Shown here piece after piece: positions 18,055 through 27,339 of a DNA stretch of 64,000 bases. Source of the stretch: Natronococcus sp. AD-5 (GTDB lineage Archaea > Halobacteriota > Halobacteria > Halobacteriales > Natrialbaceae); NCBI RefSeq assembly GCF_030734285.1, contig NZ_CP132295.1, forward strand, positions 186,001 through 250,000, given 5' to 3'. Position 1 is the first letter of the stretch, and each line of letters opens with the position of its first letter. A model generated the notes under the pieces. That model was not told the origin of the DNA and did no database searches. It worked only from the letters and a program-made list of their open reading frames with translations. A program made the translations under genes and the position numbers.

Positions 18055-18525
18055 CTAGTCAACGAGTGTTTTCTCCATATAGTGCTGAAGTGGATAATGG
18101 CTATCAAGTTCGCGCTCAATCACGAATGTGGAATCAGTTCGGGCAACCTCGTCAAGTTCTTCGAAGTCAGAGATAAGGCGTTCAACGCTGTCACTACCAG
18201 GCAGTCGCGCGAGTGCGATGAAATCTGTGCTCCCCATTGTGAAGAACACCTTTGTCACCCCTTCGATTTCGGCGATTACTTGGACGCTCTCAGTATGGTA
18301 TTGATCGTCTTTCGTGAAGACCTCTACAAGGATTGTAACCCCTAATCCGAATTCGCCGAGATCAAGGTCCAATCGGTCGTTTTTGATAACGCCGGCATCT
18401 CGGAGATTATTGAGGCGGTAGTGAATCGTCGAGAGAGGAATCCCTGTCGCGTCGCTCACCGCCTCTGTACTCGTTGTTTCAAGGTCTTGCAGGGTCTTCA
18501 GTATTTGAATATCCTTCTTATCCAT
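18055..18525 (-). CDS. Lrp/AsnC family transcriptional regulator
   Basis: This 156-residue protein has the N-terminal Lrp helix-turn-helix (KKDIQILKTLQDLE, IPLSTIHYRLNNLRDAGVIK) and a C-terminal RAM-like ligand domain with the pattern VFFTMGSTDFIALARL. Such proteins sense amino acids or related small molecules and bind as dimers or octamers. It is divergent from the EamA transporter that starts at 18683, which is the common layout for a regulator and its target exporter. Confidence 0.88.
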   Translation of the reverse strand: MDKKDIQILKTLQDLETTSTEAVSDATGIPLSTIHYRLNNLRDAGVIKNDRLDLDLGEFGLGVTILVEVFTKDDQYHTESVQVIAEIEGVTKVFFTMGSTDFIALARLPGSDSVERLISDFEELDEVARTDSTFVIERELDSHYPLQHYMEKTLVD

Positions 18526-18682
18526 GGCGTATGATCAGCACGGATTCCTGCAACTACTTCGAATTTCCGCGCTTCTATCGCCCCTCTATCGAAGTTGCTT
18601 CCGATCTTCCGGAACCACATCGAGGAACTGCCGCGTTAGTCCTATTATTGGTAGCTTAGAGAGCAGCAACGCTCAACGCACC

Positions 18683-19673
18683 ATGGTAATGGTATTCTGG
18701 AACCAACTCCGCATGCCTGCTGGTCTCGCCATCATTGGTCTCGGGTTCCTCTGGGGAGCTGGCTTTCCTGCAATTGGTATCGTGGACACAGAATTACCTC
18801 CATTGGGTGCTGCGGGAATCCGATATGCTGTGTCTGGTTGCCTCGTTCTTGTCTACGCAGCCATCATAACGGACCGTCTGCTGCCACAAACCCAGCGCGA
18901 ACTCTTCGGTATCATCATCGTTGGTGGGTTCATGTTCGGCGGCTATCAAGCCGGCTTATACCTAGGTACACAGTACATCTCAGGAGCGGTTGCATCTGTT
19001 ATTACAACTATGTCTCCTATGGTCGCTGCACTCGTCGCTGTCCCGATCCTTGGTGAATCCCGTGGCCTCCTTGACGCGGTCGGATTTTGCCTTGGACTTA
19101 CCGGCGTTATCACCCTCTCGCAACCCGCGGTTGGAATTACATCACTCTCATCGACGTCAATTGGAGTACGAGTTGTATTCCTTGGGACCACGTTGTTTGC
19201 AGTTGGCTCTGTCACTGTCCAATTATTCGATGAAAGTCTTCCAATGGAAGCGCTTCAAGGGTGGGCAATGCTCGTCGGAGCGGGATTCTTGTTCTGTGGA
19301 GCCATTATTCGTGGTGAACCGGTTCCCGCAGTCCATTCTTTATCCCCGGTTGCTCTTGGCTCATTTCTCTACATCACGCTGATCGCTGGTGCTGGGGGGC
19401 TATCTCCTCTATTTTCGACTGATGCGTTATATTGGAGCAACGGAAACTACACTGGTGGCATATCTCGAGCCGATTGCAGCGACAACCGTGTCAGTACTAC
19501 TCCTCGGGCAGACAATTGGAGCAACGACTAGCATTGAGTTCCTGGCCGTCGCTACCGGATTTACACTTGTTAGTCGTGAGACGATGCAGCGAGCAGTCGC
19601 CAATTTTCAGGCGGCAGACGCGATCGAGACCTCGGTTCCAGAGAATAGCGATGACTGGTACGACACCATCTAG
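18683..19673 (+). pseudogene. EamA/DMT-family transporter with a G-tract frameshift
   Basis: The protein would have about ten membrane helices: LGFLWGAGFPAIGIVDTELP, FGGYQAGLYLGTQYISGAVA, then PILGESRGLLDAVG. The reading moves frame at a run of six G (19394-19399) and continues YLLYFRLMRYIGATETTLVA, YLEPIAATTVSVLLLG to the end. Removing one G restores a full-length EamA protein. The gene may be a true pseudogene, a phase-variable tract or a sequencing error. EamA proteins export amino acids or metabolites; the divergent Lrp gene likely controls it. Confidence 0.75.
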
Positions 19674-20088
19674 ATAAGGAAAACCGCAAGACTGGAAGAC
19701 GGTGGAGTTACGATATCGACCGTGAAACTACCATCTAATACGAAGGCTCCTAACAAGCTATTCGAGAGTCGGGACAAGACGATGAGCCTGAGTATCTCGT
19801 TCAAGATCAATGTCGACGAGATCTATTCGATCACCATCACGGGTGATCACTTCACGGTCGTTCGAAAAGCTTGATCTTCGAGCTCCCGCACACGCATCCT
19901 CAAGACCCGGCTTCAACACTAATCCCAAGGACATAGCGGTAACCCCGGAATGAGCTACTGCTCCGACTTTCTGCCTCATGGTCAGTGCTCTCACGTCAAT
20001 GAGAGCACCTCTTGCCAATGATTGACACCCTCGAGTAAGCTATACTGGATTGAATGATCCATAGGAGGGGGACTGTACCATATAGAGT
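19674..20088. other. Gap with no recognised gene
   Basis: A minus-strand frame (19758-20018) is open for 86 codons but shows no motif I know. A TATA-like ACCATATAGAG at 20074-20084 serves the next small gene. Confidence 0.35.
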
Positions 20089-20115
20089 ATGGGCCCTCAA
20101 TCCCAACAGTCGACC

Positions 20116-20325
20116 ATGAGTGAAGGACGAGGACTACTAACCGAAGCTGAACGCGAAGCGATTACCGGAGAACGATCGGATTCATACCGAGACAAGACAC
20201 GATCGTACTTTCTGAACCGAATTGAAGAGGTGGAGAGGGATATTGAAGTACCGGAGGAGTACGTCTCCGATTTACTTGGCGAACTCCGCGACGTTGTCTG
20301 TGAGGAGCGTGATAAAGATGAGTGA
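20116..20325 (+). CDS. Small conserved haloarchaeal protein, acidic helical
   Basis: I chose the ATG at 20116 over the one at 20089 because the TATA-like box at 20074-20084 is about 38 bases before it and the family starts MS(E/D)GRGLLTE. The product (69 residues) reads GRGLLTEAEREAITGE and YRDKTRSYFLNRIEEVERDI. This is a widespread small haloarchaeal family, often on plasmids, with no known function to me. It overlaps the next gene by 8 bases. Confidence 0.6.
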   Translation: MSEGRGLLTEAEREAITGERSDSYRDKTRSYFLNRIEEVERDIEVPEEYVSDLLGELRDVVCEERDKDE

Positions 20326-20647
20326 CGATGAGATACCACACAGACGTATTGAACCAGATGATCCGGTTCCCGAAGTCATCTGGTGCCTTATTGATGCTAC
20401 AGGAGAGAATCAGATCATCGGGGTGTTTCTCACCCGTAAAGCGGCGAAGGAGGAAGGAGTAAGGAAGGCGCAAGAACACGATTTGACGACGGAGAAGTTT
20501 CCGGTAGCGGCAGTCCACTACAAGGACCTCCATGATCTCTATAAAGCACTGGAAGGAGGGATACGCGACGATGTACTTATCCCTACTTCAGATGGCTTCC
20601 AAGAGTTCCGTGCGTACATGAACTCAGACGGTCATGTTCGAAACTGA
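20318..20647 (+). CDS. Unknown 109-residue protein overlapping the previous gene
   Basis: The ATG at 20318 overlaps the end of the preceding gene, so the two are probably co-translated. The product begins MSDDEIPHRRIEPDDPVPEV followed by IWCLIDATGENQIIGVFLTR, and ends in an acidic mixed region. It has no signal peptide or membrane segment and no family I recognise. The balanced haloarchaeal composition supports a real gene. Confidence 0.5.
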   Translation: MSDDEIPHRRIEPDDPVPEVIWCLIDATGENQIIGVFLTRKAAKEEGVRKAQEHDLTTEKFPVAAVHYKDLHDLYKALEGGIRDDVLIPTSDGFQEFRAYMNSDGHVRN

Positions 20648-20760
20648 GGCCATTGCCAGCCGATACACCCGTGTCAAGTGACGCTCATACAGATCTTACT
20701 AAATCTGAACGGAGAGTCCTCTCCTAGGTCGTCAGATCTGAGAGAGACACCGCCGTCCGT

Positions 20761-21129
20761 TCAGTCTACGAAGCGCATGTTCTCCTGCCGGAGGGCGAAC
20801 ACCTCGATGGTATCGGAATTTACATCGCCACTGACGGCGAGCTGTGCGGGGTTACTCCCGGTGCCTTCGAGGCGGGTGTTCATGAGCGTGATGTCGTCGG
20901 CGCTGAGGTGAGGCGGTCTGGTGCTGTTCGCGGTTTTGATAGTCGTGTTGTCGAGCGTCACGTTGGGGTTTTCGACCACGATCCCGCCGCAAGATGTGTT
21001 CGGATCGGTGATACGAAACTCGATATCGCGGAGCGTGACGTTCCCGCGGCGGATCCGTGCCGAGTACTGCGTTGCGCCGTCGAACTGCGCGTCGTCGTGG
21101 ATGGTGACGTATCGCAGCGACTGCGCCAA
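20761..21129 (-). pseudogene. Right-handed beta-helix protein fragment
   Basis: The frame encodes repeated short strands: VTLRDIEFRITDPNTSCGG, VENPNVTLDNTTIKTANS, LSADDITLMNTRLEGTG and SDTIEVFALRQENMRFVD. This is the rung pattern of a parallel beta-helix. There is no proper start codon (only a TTG), and the upstream sequence is interrupted by stops near 21165. It is therefore probably the 3' remnant of a secreted beta-helix protein, perhaps related to the intact one at 21652. Confidence 0.5.
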
Positions 21130-21651
21130 TGGATCTGTCCGACCACTCTTAGTGGGGTAATGGCAATGGCGCTACCGACGGAAAACACGGACGTCATACT
21201 GATCTCGTGCGGAAGCCACCCGTCGAGCGGCATGCGATGACGCTTTCCGGCCGCCCAGTTCGCAGATCGTGAAACTCGAGGTACCGTCGCCATCGCGGGG
21301 AACACGTCTGTAAAGTTCTGGGTGTGCTCGAAGACGTCACGTCCACGTTCACACACGCGTATCGCCCGCGCACGATAACCGGTAGACGAGCCTCGAGAAC
21401 GCGACACGATTCCACCAGTACCTGGAGAGGCAAGCATGAGTGACGAGCTCGAGAAGCTGCGCAGGCGGATCGAACGTGTCGACTGGAACGACGGATCACC
21501 CAGGACGACTCGTCGAACGTGGTGTTCGAGGACGTCCTCGTCGAGCCGAGCGGTGCAGTCGACCGGGGCGAACGGCCGAAGACCGGTTTCAAACTGCTTC
21601 CCCAGAAGACTTTTACCGGTTATTCATAGAAAGTAGCGATAGTCAGGTATT
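21130..21651. other. Degenerate region between two beta-helix genes
   Basis: Short open frames on both strands show no clear family. It may hold the eroded 5' part of the fragment at 20761-21129. The last 20 bases form the upstream region of the next gene. Confidence 0.35.
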
Positions 21652-23016
21652 ATGTCTTATTCCGGGCTGCGGCGACGAGACGTTCTTCGGACCGTGATCG
21701 GCGGCTGCGGGGCACTGGTGGGGTGTACGGCTGCCGAGTCCGGGGCATCGGTCCCGACAGCTACTGGGGTACCTACCGAAGTCGAGGCACTCGCCGACCA
21801 GTTCGAGGACCGGCCCGTATGGAACGTCGAGGCGCACGGGATCACGGGCGATGGGAGAACCAAGGTCGGACACGCCGTCCACGAGCTCCTCGAGGCGGTC
21901 GACCGAGCTGGCGGTGGGATCGTGTATTTCCCACCCGGGCGGTATCTCTTCGAGCGGACGCCACTGGTGGGCGACGAGACATTCCTCGTGGGAGCAGGTC
22001 GCTCGACGGTCTTCGAAGGGACGCGGTACATCTGGGAGCGCGGCGGCGCCTTACTTTCCAACAGGGGGTATGATCAGCCCGGCTACACCGGCGCATCGAA
22101 CTGGGGGGTTGCCAACGTCCGCATCGACACGCCGGAGACGAACGGCATCATGCCCGCGCATGCCGACACCGTTCGACTGGAGAACATCTACGGCGACGCC
22201 ACCTATTGCCACCACATCGATATCGTCTCGTCACGAAACGTCGTTGTGGATGGCTACTGGGCCAGCCGGGGCGGGGACAGTGTCTCGGACACACCGATCC
22301 AGTTCGACGTGCAACAGACAGGAATCACCCGGAACGGCATCTGGGATGGCGAGACGCGCACGCTCGTCATGGACGACGATACGCCGACGAAAGCATGCAC
22401 CCTCAGAGACTTCGAGATCGCGCCGAAGAACGGCGCCACCTGCGGCGTCCAGCTCCACCGGGGGAAAACCGAGTCGATCACCATCGCCGATGGCACCATT
22501 CTGGGCTGTCAGTACACGGCGATCAGAGCCGATCGGGGTGAGCCACTTGCTGATCTGACGATCGACGGGGTGTCGTGCATCGACAACGCACGCGGGATCA
22601 CGCTCGGCTACAGTGACGGCGGCCGGCGAGGGGTGACGATCGACGACGTCACGATCAGGACGACCGAGCGCGGGGTGGCTGCCGGCGCGGGGATCTATGC
22701 CGCCGGGGTCGACGAGGCTGACCTCTCAAACGTGACCGTCGACGGGGCGTTTGCGAGCGGGATCATCTTCGAGGAGATGAGCGATCTGGAAATGAGCGAT
22801 GTCACGGTGACGGGGGTGACGCGCCAGGCGTTCCGTTTCCGCGAGAACGTCGAGGCGACACTCACGCGGGCCCGCGCAGCGGATTGCGGTGGGGCTGGCA
22901 TCTACTCGGGGGAAGGAAGTCGGGTGACCTACGGCGATGTGACGTTCGATGGCGTCGGACGAGAGATAGTGGCCGATGGGGAGATTCAGAAGGAGCCCGC
23001 ACCGCCAGCATCGTGA
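21652..23016 (+). CDS. Secreted right-handed beta-helix protein (pectate lyase/GH28-like)
   Basis: The N-terminus SGLRRRDVLRTVIGGCGALV with GCTAAES is a Tat-type signal with a lipobox, so the protein is probably exported folded and lipid-anchored. The body (454 residues) starts with a pectate-lyase-superfamily N-cap (HGITGDGRTKVGHAVHELLE and GGIVYFPPGRYLFERTPL). It continues as a long beta-helix with rungs such as NVRIDTPETNGIMPAHADTV and VTIDDVTIRTTERGVAAG. Such proteins bind or cleave polysaccharides; catalytic residues cannot be assigned from this reading. Confidence 0.75.
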   Translation: MSYSGLRRRDVLRTVIGGCGALVGCTAAESGASVPTATGVPTEVEALADQFEDRPVWNVEAHGITGDGRTKVGHAVHELLEAVDRAGGGIVYFPPGRYLFERTPLVGDETFLVGAGRSTVFEGTRYIWERGGALLSNRGYDQPGYTGASNWGVANVRIDTPETNGIMPAHADTVRLENIYGDATYCHHIDIVSSRNVVVDGYWASRGGDSVSDTPIQFDVQQTGITRNGIWDGETRTLVMDDDTPTKACTLRDFEIAPKNGATCGVQLHRGKTESITIADGTILGCQYTAIRADRGEPLADLTIDGVSCIDNARGITLGYSDGGRRGVTIDDVTIRTTERGVAAGAGIYAAGVDEADLSNVTVDGAFASGIIFEEMSDLEMSDVTVTGVTRQAFRFRENVEATLTRARAADCGGAGIYSGEGSRVTYGDVTFDGVGREIVADGEIQKEPAPPAS

Positions 23017-23326
23017 GTAGTAACGACGGCATATGCGATTGCACTCGTCTCACTGACGTCCGTGGCTTCAGAATCGGCGTCACCTGTCTCGTCGGCTGCA
23101 CGTTCTGCTGTCCGTTTCACGACGGCACGACGACCGCGTTTAGTCAGATCGTCAACTGGCCGTTCTGGTTGATCCCTTCCGCGTTCTGATAGCGGTGGAC
23201 ATCTCCTTCGACGTCTTTGGGAAGATAGGCGTCTCGAAGCTTTTAAACGTTCCCTGTAATATCCTTCCCTTCTGGAATGCGGAGGCGATAGCGGTCGCTG
23301 TTGGCGGTTCGTTTGATATGCTTCGG
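23017..23326. other. Degenerate region ending in an IS5-type end
   Basis: The minus strand has a short coding-like piece (SDRYRLRIPEGKDITGNV) broken by stops. The end of the region (complement GGCTCTGTTAAAACC ending at 23335) resembles the IS5-type terminal repeat. Nothing is intact. Confidence 0.35.
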
Positions 23327-23497
23327 TTTTAACAGAGCCTCTCCGTCATAAGGGTGGATGAGATATTCTATGTTTTCTGAATTTGTTTTTAAAAAATTTA
23401 TTTAGGCTTTACTCTTTATATTCTGGAGACAATATTACTTCCATTCACGGGTGTTGGGATCACCATAATTACCAATGTCCGGACGAGATGCAACACA
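23327..23497 (-). pseudogene. Decayed duplicate of the 3' end of the YqcI/YcgG gene
   Basis: Bases 23327-23497 align with 1743-1905. Both hold TGTTGGGATCACCATAATTA and the following CCAATGTC, the stop-codon region CTATGTT and, just beyond it, CAGAGCC of an IS5-type end. In this copy small deletions shift the frame and only about 50 codons remain. The shared IS end outside the gene shows that gene end and IS junction were duplicated as one block. Confidence 0.7.
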
Positions 23498-23647
23498 TTA
23501 ATGATCGCACTCTTGAACTGCTCGAGGCTGGCCACCAATTACTCAACTCGCTGGACGACCAAATCGGTCATCAGCAGCAACTGTCGGTGATCACGAACGG
23601 CACCGGGATGGTGCATGTTCGCTCGACGGGATGGAGTCGTCGGTATA

Positions 23648-24754
23648 TTAGTAGGCATAGTTTGCAATCCAATATCCGATGTAAAGAGCGGCGAGGACGA
23701 CGCCGCCAGCACGCGTCACACGTCCGCGGGCTAACATGACTGTCACGACGAGCAGGCACGCGGCGAAAAATGGCCAATGAACCGCCATAACCGCACCAGT
23801 ATCGGTCGGGTGGAGGACAATGATGAGTCCAATGTTCGCCGTCATGTAGAACACGGTACTCCCGACGATGTTTCCCACCGCGAGGTGCGCCTTCCCTCGG
23901 CGGACGGGTTCGACGGTAAGCGCCAGTTCCTCGATCGACGCGATAAAACTTAGCACCGTCGCGCCGAACGCGAGTCCAGAAATTCCAAGCGTCACGAATA
24001 TCCTTTCGGCGCTAAAAACGGTGAGCAACGAGCCAAGCGTCAGTCCGACGATTGCGAAGACTGCGATTGCGAGATTGAACGGACCGCTGCGATCCTCGAG
24101 ATCCGGGACGAGGTCATCGAGGTCAAGGTCGAGATCAAAGTCCCACCGCTTGTCCGTCGCGCCGTCAGACGATTGGATGCATGCACCGTTCGTGATCGAT
24201 CCGCCGTTCATTGCTTCGTCCGCTGCGCTTTCGACGCTTGAGCTGGCCGACTCAAGATCGACGTTTTCTCCAATCTCTTCCGAGAGCAGAAACACGGTCG
24301 TTGAACGGCGCTCGTGCCAGTAGATGTATGCCAACAGCGGGCCGAACAGGGCGAGAAGTAACGCGCCCTCATATCGGCTGATCGTGCCTCCAACCGACAT
24401 CACGAACGCCGGCAACGGTGCGAGAACAAGCATTACCAGATAGACGGGCGGAACGCTCATCCGAAACGGAACAAAGAGTCCCGCCATGCCGACAGCGACA
24501 GCGAGGACGAACAATGACTCACCAAATACTGTGCCGAGAGCGAGATCCGGCAGGGAAACGACAGCAGCTGTCACTCCGAGGACGGCGTTTTCGAGGTCAA
24601 TGCCTGCTAGAACGACTGCGAGGAAGAATCCGGAGACTCCGAGCGAAGCGGCGCTCTGGGCGACGGCCTCGATAAATAGTTCGACAAATCCAATCACAAT
24701 CATAACGCCGAGGAGGAAGAGCGCGGCGAAGACTACCAGCGACCCGTTAATCAT
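23648..24754 (-). CDS. Sodium/calcium exchanger family (CaCA) membrane protein
   Basis: This 368-residue protein has two hydrophobic halves of about five helices each, joined by an acidic loop (DFDLDLDLDDLVPDLED near residue 225). The second half has the alpha-repeat-like segment FGATVLSFIASIEELALTVE followed by NIVGSTVFYMTANIGL, as in CaCA exchangers; the first half has VLAGIDLENAVLGVTAA. Such proteins exchange Ca2+ or other cations for Na+ or H+. It is the second of two tandem paralogues and is preceded by a hairpin at 24873-24904. Confidence 0.75.
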   Translation of the reverse strand: MINGSLVVFAALFLLGVMIVIGFVELFIEAVAQSAASLGVSGFFLAVVLAGIDLENAVLGVTAAVVSLPDLALGTVFGESLFVLAVAVGMAGLFVPFRMSVPPVYLVMLVLAPLPAFVMSVGGTISRYEGALLLALFGPLLAYIYWHERRSTTVFLLSEEIGENVDLESASSSVESAADEAMNGGSITNGACIQSSDGATDKRWDFDLDLDLDDLVPDLEDRSGPFNLAIAVFAIVGLTLGSLLTVFSAERIFVTLGISGLAFGATVLSFIASIEELALTVEPVRRGKAHLAVGNIVGSTVFYMTANIGLIIVLHPTDTGAVMAVHWPFFAACLLVVTVMLARGRVTRAGGVVLAALYIGYWIANYAY

Positions 24755-24872
24755 GATCGAAGAACGATGTCCCCATATGTAGTTTGCAGTGTTGGGATCG
24801 GACTCTCTTCTCCGAGGAGCACTCCAGATCTGAGCATTGGTGACACGTACAGATAGCGTCGCTCCGAGAATC

Positions 24873-24904
24873 GCCGGCAGTCGATTCGGATACCGATTGC
24901 CGGC
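24873..24904. other. Hairpin between the two exchanger genes
   Basis: GCCGGCAGTCG (24873-24883) pairs with CGATTGCCGGC (24894-24904) with a single G-T wobble and a 10-base loop. It sits in the 189-base gap between the two exchangers and could end transcription or set relative expression. Confidence 0.4.
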
Positions 24905-24943
24905 GGGACAGGCGGTCGCCGTCGACGATCGCGAGGCGTATCA

Positions 24944-26047
24944 TCAAAGCGGATCCGGAATTGGAACTCCACCGAAGATCAGAATGGCGGCGATCCAATA
25001 GACGGTGTATAGAGCGATGAGAATGTATCCATGTCGGCGTCTAATCCATCCGGTAGAGATGAAGTACGCGGCGACAGCAGTCAGAACGATTACGGCTGGC
25101 AGGTGGAAGATAAGGACATCTCGAGAAATGACCACGTCTGCCACAAACGCGATCACTCCGACGTTCGCAGTAACTGAGAAGATTACGCTGCCGATGACGT
25201 GACCAATCCCGATCTCCGGGACGCCGCGACGTATTGGTTCGATCGTTAGTAACAAATTCTCGAACGTCAGAACGAGAGTTAAAATTGTGGCGCCGAAGAC
25301 GGTATGCTCAATGCCCCATGTCTCGGCGATCACCTCCGAACTCGCTTCAAGAAGGATTGCACCTGCGACCACGCCACCTAATGCTACGAACGCAAGAGTG
25401 AGCCAGAAGAGTCCTTCGTACGGCCGATCCGCGACGAACCGATCCTCCGGAATATCTTCGAGTATCGTCCTGCTGTCGACGTTTTCGATGCTGAGTCGGT
25501 CGATCGGAACACCCCCGTCGACCTCGATACGCTCCGCAATTTCCGAATCCTGAAAAACGGGAATGTCACGTTGAAATTCCCGGCAAATGATGTACCCGAA
25601 TAACACGACAAAAATTACTGCAAGCGCGAGTCCGTGATTGAATGTCAGCGTGCTGATGAATATGAATGGTACGAGAATCAGCGGTGAGAGCACAAAGAGC
25701 AATAGGTAGTCGCGGGGAACGTCTACCGGAAATGGTCTGTAGATTGCGGCAGCGGCCAACGTAATCCCGGTAATCGCCAAGGCGGTTCCGAGAGCCGTAC
25801 CCAGTGCAACCTGCTCGAGGCCACCGGCGCTGAATACGAGTGCGATTGCGGTATCGTCGAATTCAAACCCGGTGAAGAGGATCGCGAGGGCAAAAATGGA
25901 GATGCCGAGCCCGAGTGCAGCCCGGATGAGATAACTGATGAGCTTTTCGACGCTATAGGCGAGAAGGCCGGCCCCCCCGATGAGGACGATGTATGCCAAC
26001 CACACACCCTGTGCTTCGATGACGCCTTCGATGAATTCTTCAATCAT
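24944..26047 (-). CDS. Sodium/calcium exchanger family (CaCA) membrane protein, paralogue
   Basis: This 367-residue protein has the same two-half layout as its neighbour. The first half has AILFTGFEFDDTAIALVFSA, and the second has VFGATILTLVLTFENLLLTI followed by GIGHVIGSVIFSVTANVGVI. An acidic cytoplasmic linker sits in between. The paired Glu/Asp in the alpha repeats suggests cation transport. It precedes the second exchanger by 189 bases and follows the DUF4242 gene by 140 bases on the same strand. Confidence 0.75.
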   Translation of the reverse strand: MIEEFIEGVIEAQGVWLAYIVLIGGAGLLAYSVEKLISYLIRAALGLGISIFALAILFTGFEFDDTAIALVFSAGGLEQVALGTALGTALAITGITLAAAAIYRPFPVDVPRDYLLLFVLSPLILVPFIFISTLTFNHGLALAVIFVVLFGYIICREFQRDIPVFQDSEIAERIEVDGGVPIDRLSIENVDSRTILEDIPEDRFVADRPYEGLFWLTLAFVALGGVVAGAILLEASSEVIAETWGIEHTVFGATILTLVLTFENLLLTIEPIRRGVPEIGIGHVIGSVIFSVTANVGVIAFVADVVISRDVLIFHLPAVIVLTAVAAYFISTGWIRRRHGYILIALYTVYWIAAILIFGGVPIPDPL

Positions 26048-26187
26048 GATATGTTTTACGGTGAACGTCCGTATATAATTATTATTTTATGTACAAAATT
26101 GCATTGAACATCCGTACACGCAGCAGCGGGATTGGTCATCGACACGGATCGCTCTGCTGTTCGACAGAGTCATTCGCCCGCGCCGAC

Positions 26188-26487
26188 TTACTCCCCTTCG
26201 AGCGGTTGACCGCGACGATCGACTCGTGTAGCCGGGAGACCCGCCCGTTCGGCGTGCTCCTGAATGGCTTCCTCGTCCTCGGCTCGGTAGTGACAGAAAG
26301 TGCCGGTGATTCGTTCATCGCCGTCGGTCAGAACTTCGGACTCTACCCACCGGATGCCGACACCTTCGTCGCGAAGAGCTTGTAAGACTGCACCTGATTG
26401 TTCGCCAGCGGTTTCAAGCTCATCTTCGGTAATTGGTTTGTCGAGTATACGAAGGATCAGGAAGTTCTTCAAGTCGTTATCGGTCAT
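26188..26487 (-). CDS. DUF4242 (SCO4226-type) nickel-binding protein
   Basis: The 99-residue protein carries the DUF4242 pattern: helical N-terminus, then RWVESEVLTDGDERITGTFC, HYRAEDEEAIQEHAERAGLP and ATRVDRRGQPLEGE. The Streptomyces member SCO4226 binds nickel through residues of this fold. It is the first gene of a likely minus-strand group with the two cation exchangers, which fits a role in metal handling, but the metal is not known here. Confidence 0.75.
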   Translation of the reverse strand: MTDNDLKNFLILRILDKPITEDELETAGEQSGAVLQALRDEGVGIRWVESEVLTDGDERITGTFCHYRAEDEEAIQEHAERAGLPATRVDRRGQPLEGE

Positions 26488-27049
26488 GTTTCATGCTATC
26501 CCACAACAACCCATCTAATAAAAGTTAGTTCCGATCGATGAGTCACTCGACCAAAATGGTAGATAACCTAAACGAAAAGCAGCGCGAGTTCCCCGCTCCG
26601 CCGTGGGCGAAGGTAAAGCGCGTCTGCTCTGCTGCGTCCCTATTTTAGGTATTGGGACGCCCACGGATACACCCGCCATGGCGGTAACAGACGACCACTG
26701 TTGCGGTGGTACACGCGGTGTGTTTGGGTGTCACTGGTTCCACACGAGTTTTGATAAGGACGAGTGCGGGCGGAATCAAAGTCGGCATCGGTCGTTCCGT
26801 GGGCTTCGTGCCAGAGACGGCGGCGAAGTCACAGGCCACCGTGCCCGTGGTACTTCACTTACACTATTGTAAACGAGTCGAACAGTTTCGTAATTATTTG
26901 ATCGTTCAGAATTTCCTTTCAGAGTGCATCAAATCACGACCAAAATTCCATTATATATCACAGTAATTAATAGCAGAAAAGCCAACAAATTTAGTTGTTG
27001 AAGGAAACTCGGTATGCTACTTGGGTGGTTGTGAGTTATTGGGTAATTC
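26488..27049. other. Gap with no recognised gene
   Basis: Overlapping open frames between 26603 and 26966 on both strands are low-quality and Cys/His-rich without a family pattern. An AT-rich stretch lies at 26930-26990. Confidence 0.35.
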
Positions 27050-27059
27050 CCTACTTTGC

Positions 27060-27174
27060 GATAGCCTCGATAGCCAGATGTGTTGCCGGAAACGGGCTAT
27101 CTACCAGCTAGCCCGGACATTGAGGTTACCGACATGTTTGGACAGGTATCAAGCATTGAGGCTCATCGGTAACC
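27060..27174 (+). other. Region dense in inverted repeats, possible structured RNA
   Basis: Several pairs are present: GATAGCC/GGCTATC (27060-27101), GGGCTA/TAGCCC (27094-27114), and GGTTACCGA/TCGGTAACC (27124-27132 and 27166-27174, a perfect 9-base stem). The motif CATTGAGG occurs twice. An open frame of 70 codons covers it but is not convincing as a protein. Confidence 0.35.
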
Positions 27175-27339
27175 AAATTTGCACTGGGGGTAGTGTGACC
27201 TCCAAGCAAGTCCACGAGTGTATTCATGGGTAGCTAACATAATCGCACGCATTATCCGAACTCATTAGTCCCAGATATTTTTGAGAATCCCATTTCTCTG
27301 TTCCTGTAGGGCGGAATTTTTCTTCGCTGTTCTCGGCTT

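Noticed and set aside
27021-27233. 70-codon protein over the inverted-repeat block
   Set aside because: Cys-rich and non-acidic with no motif. The inverted repeats explain the sequence better.
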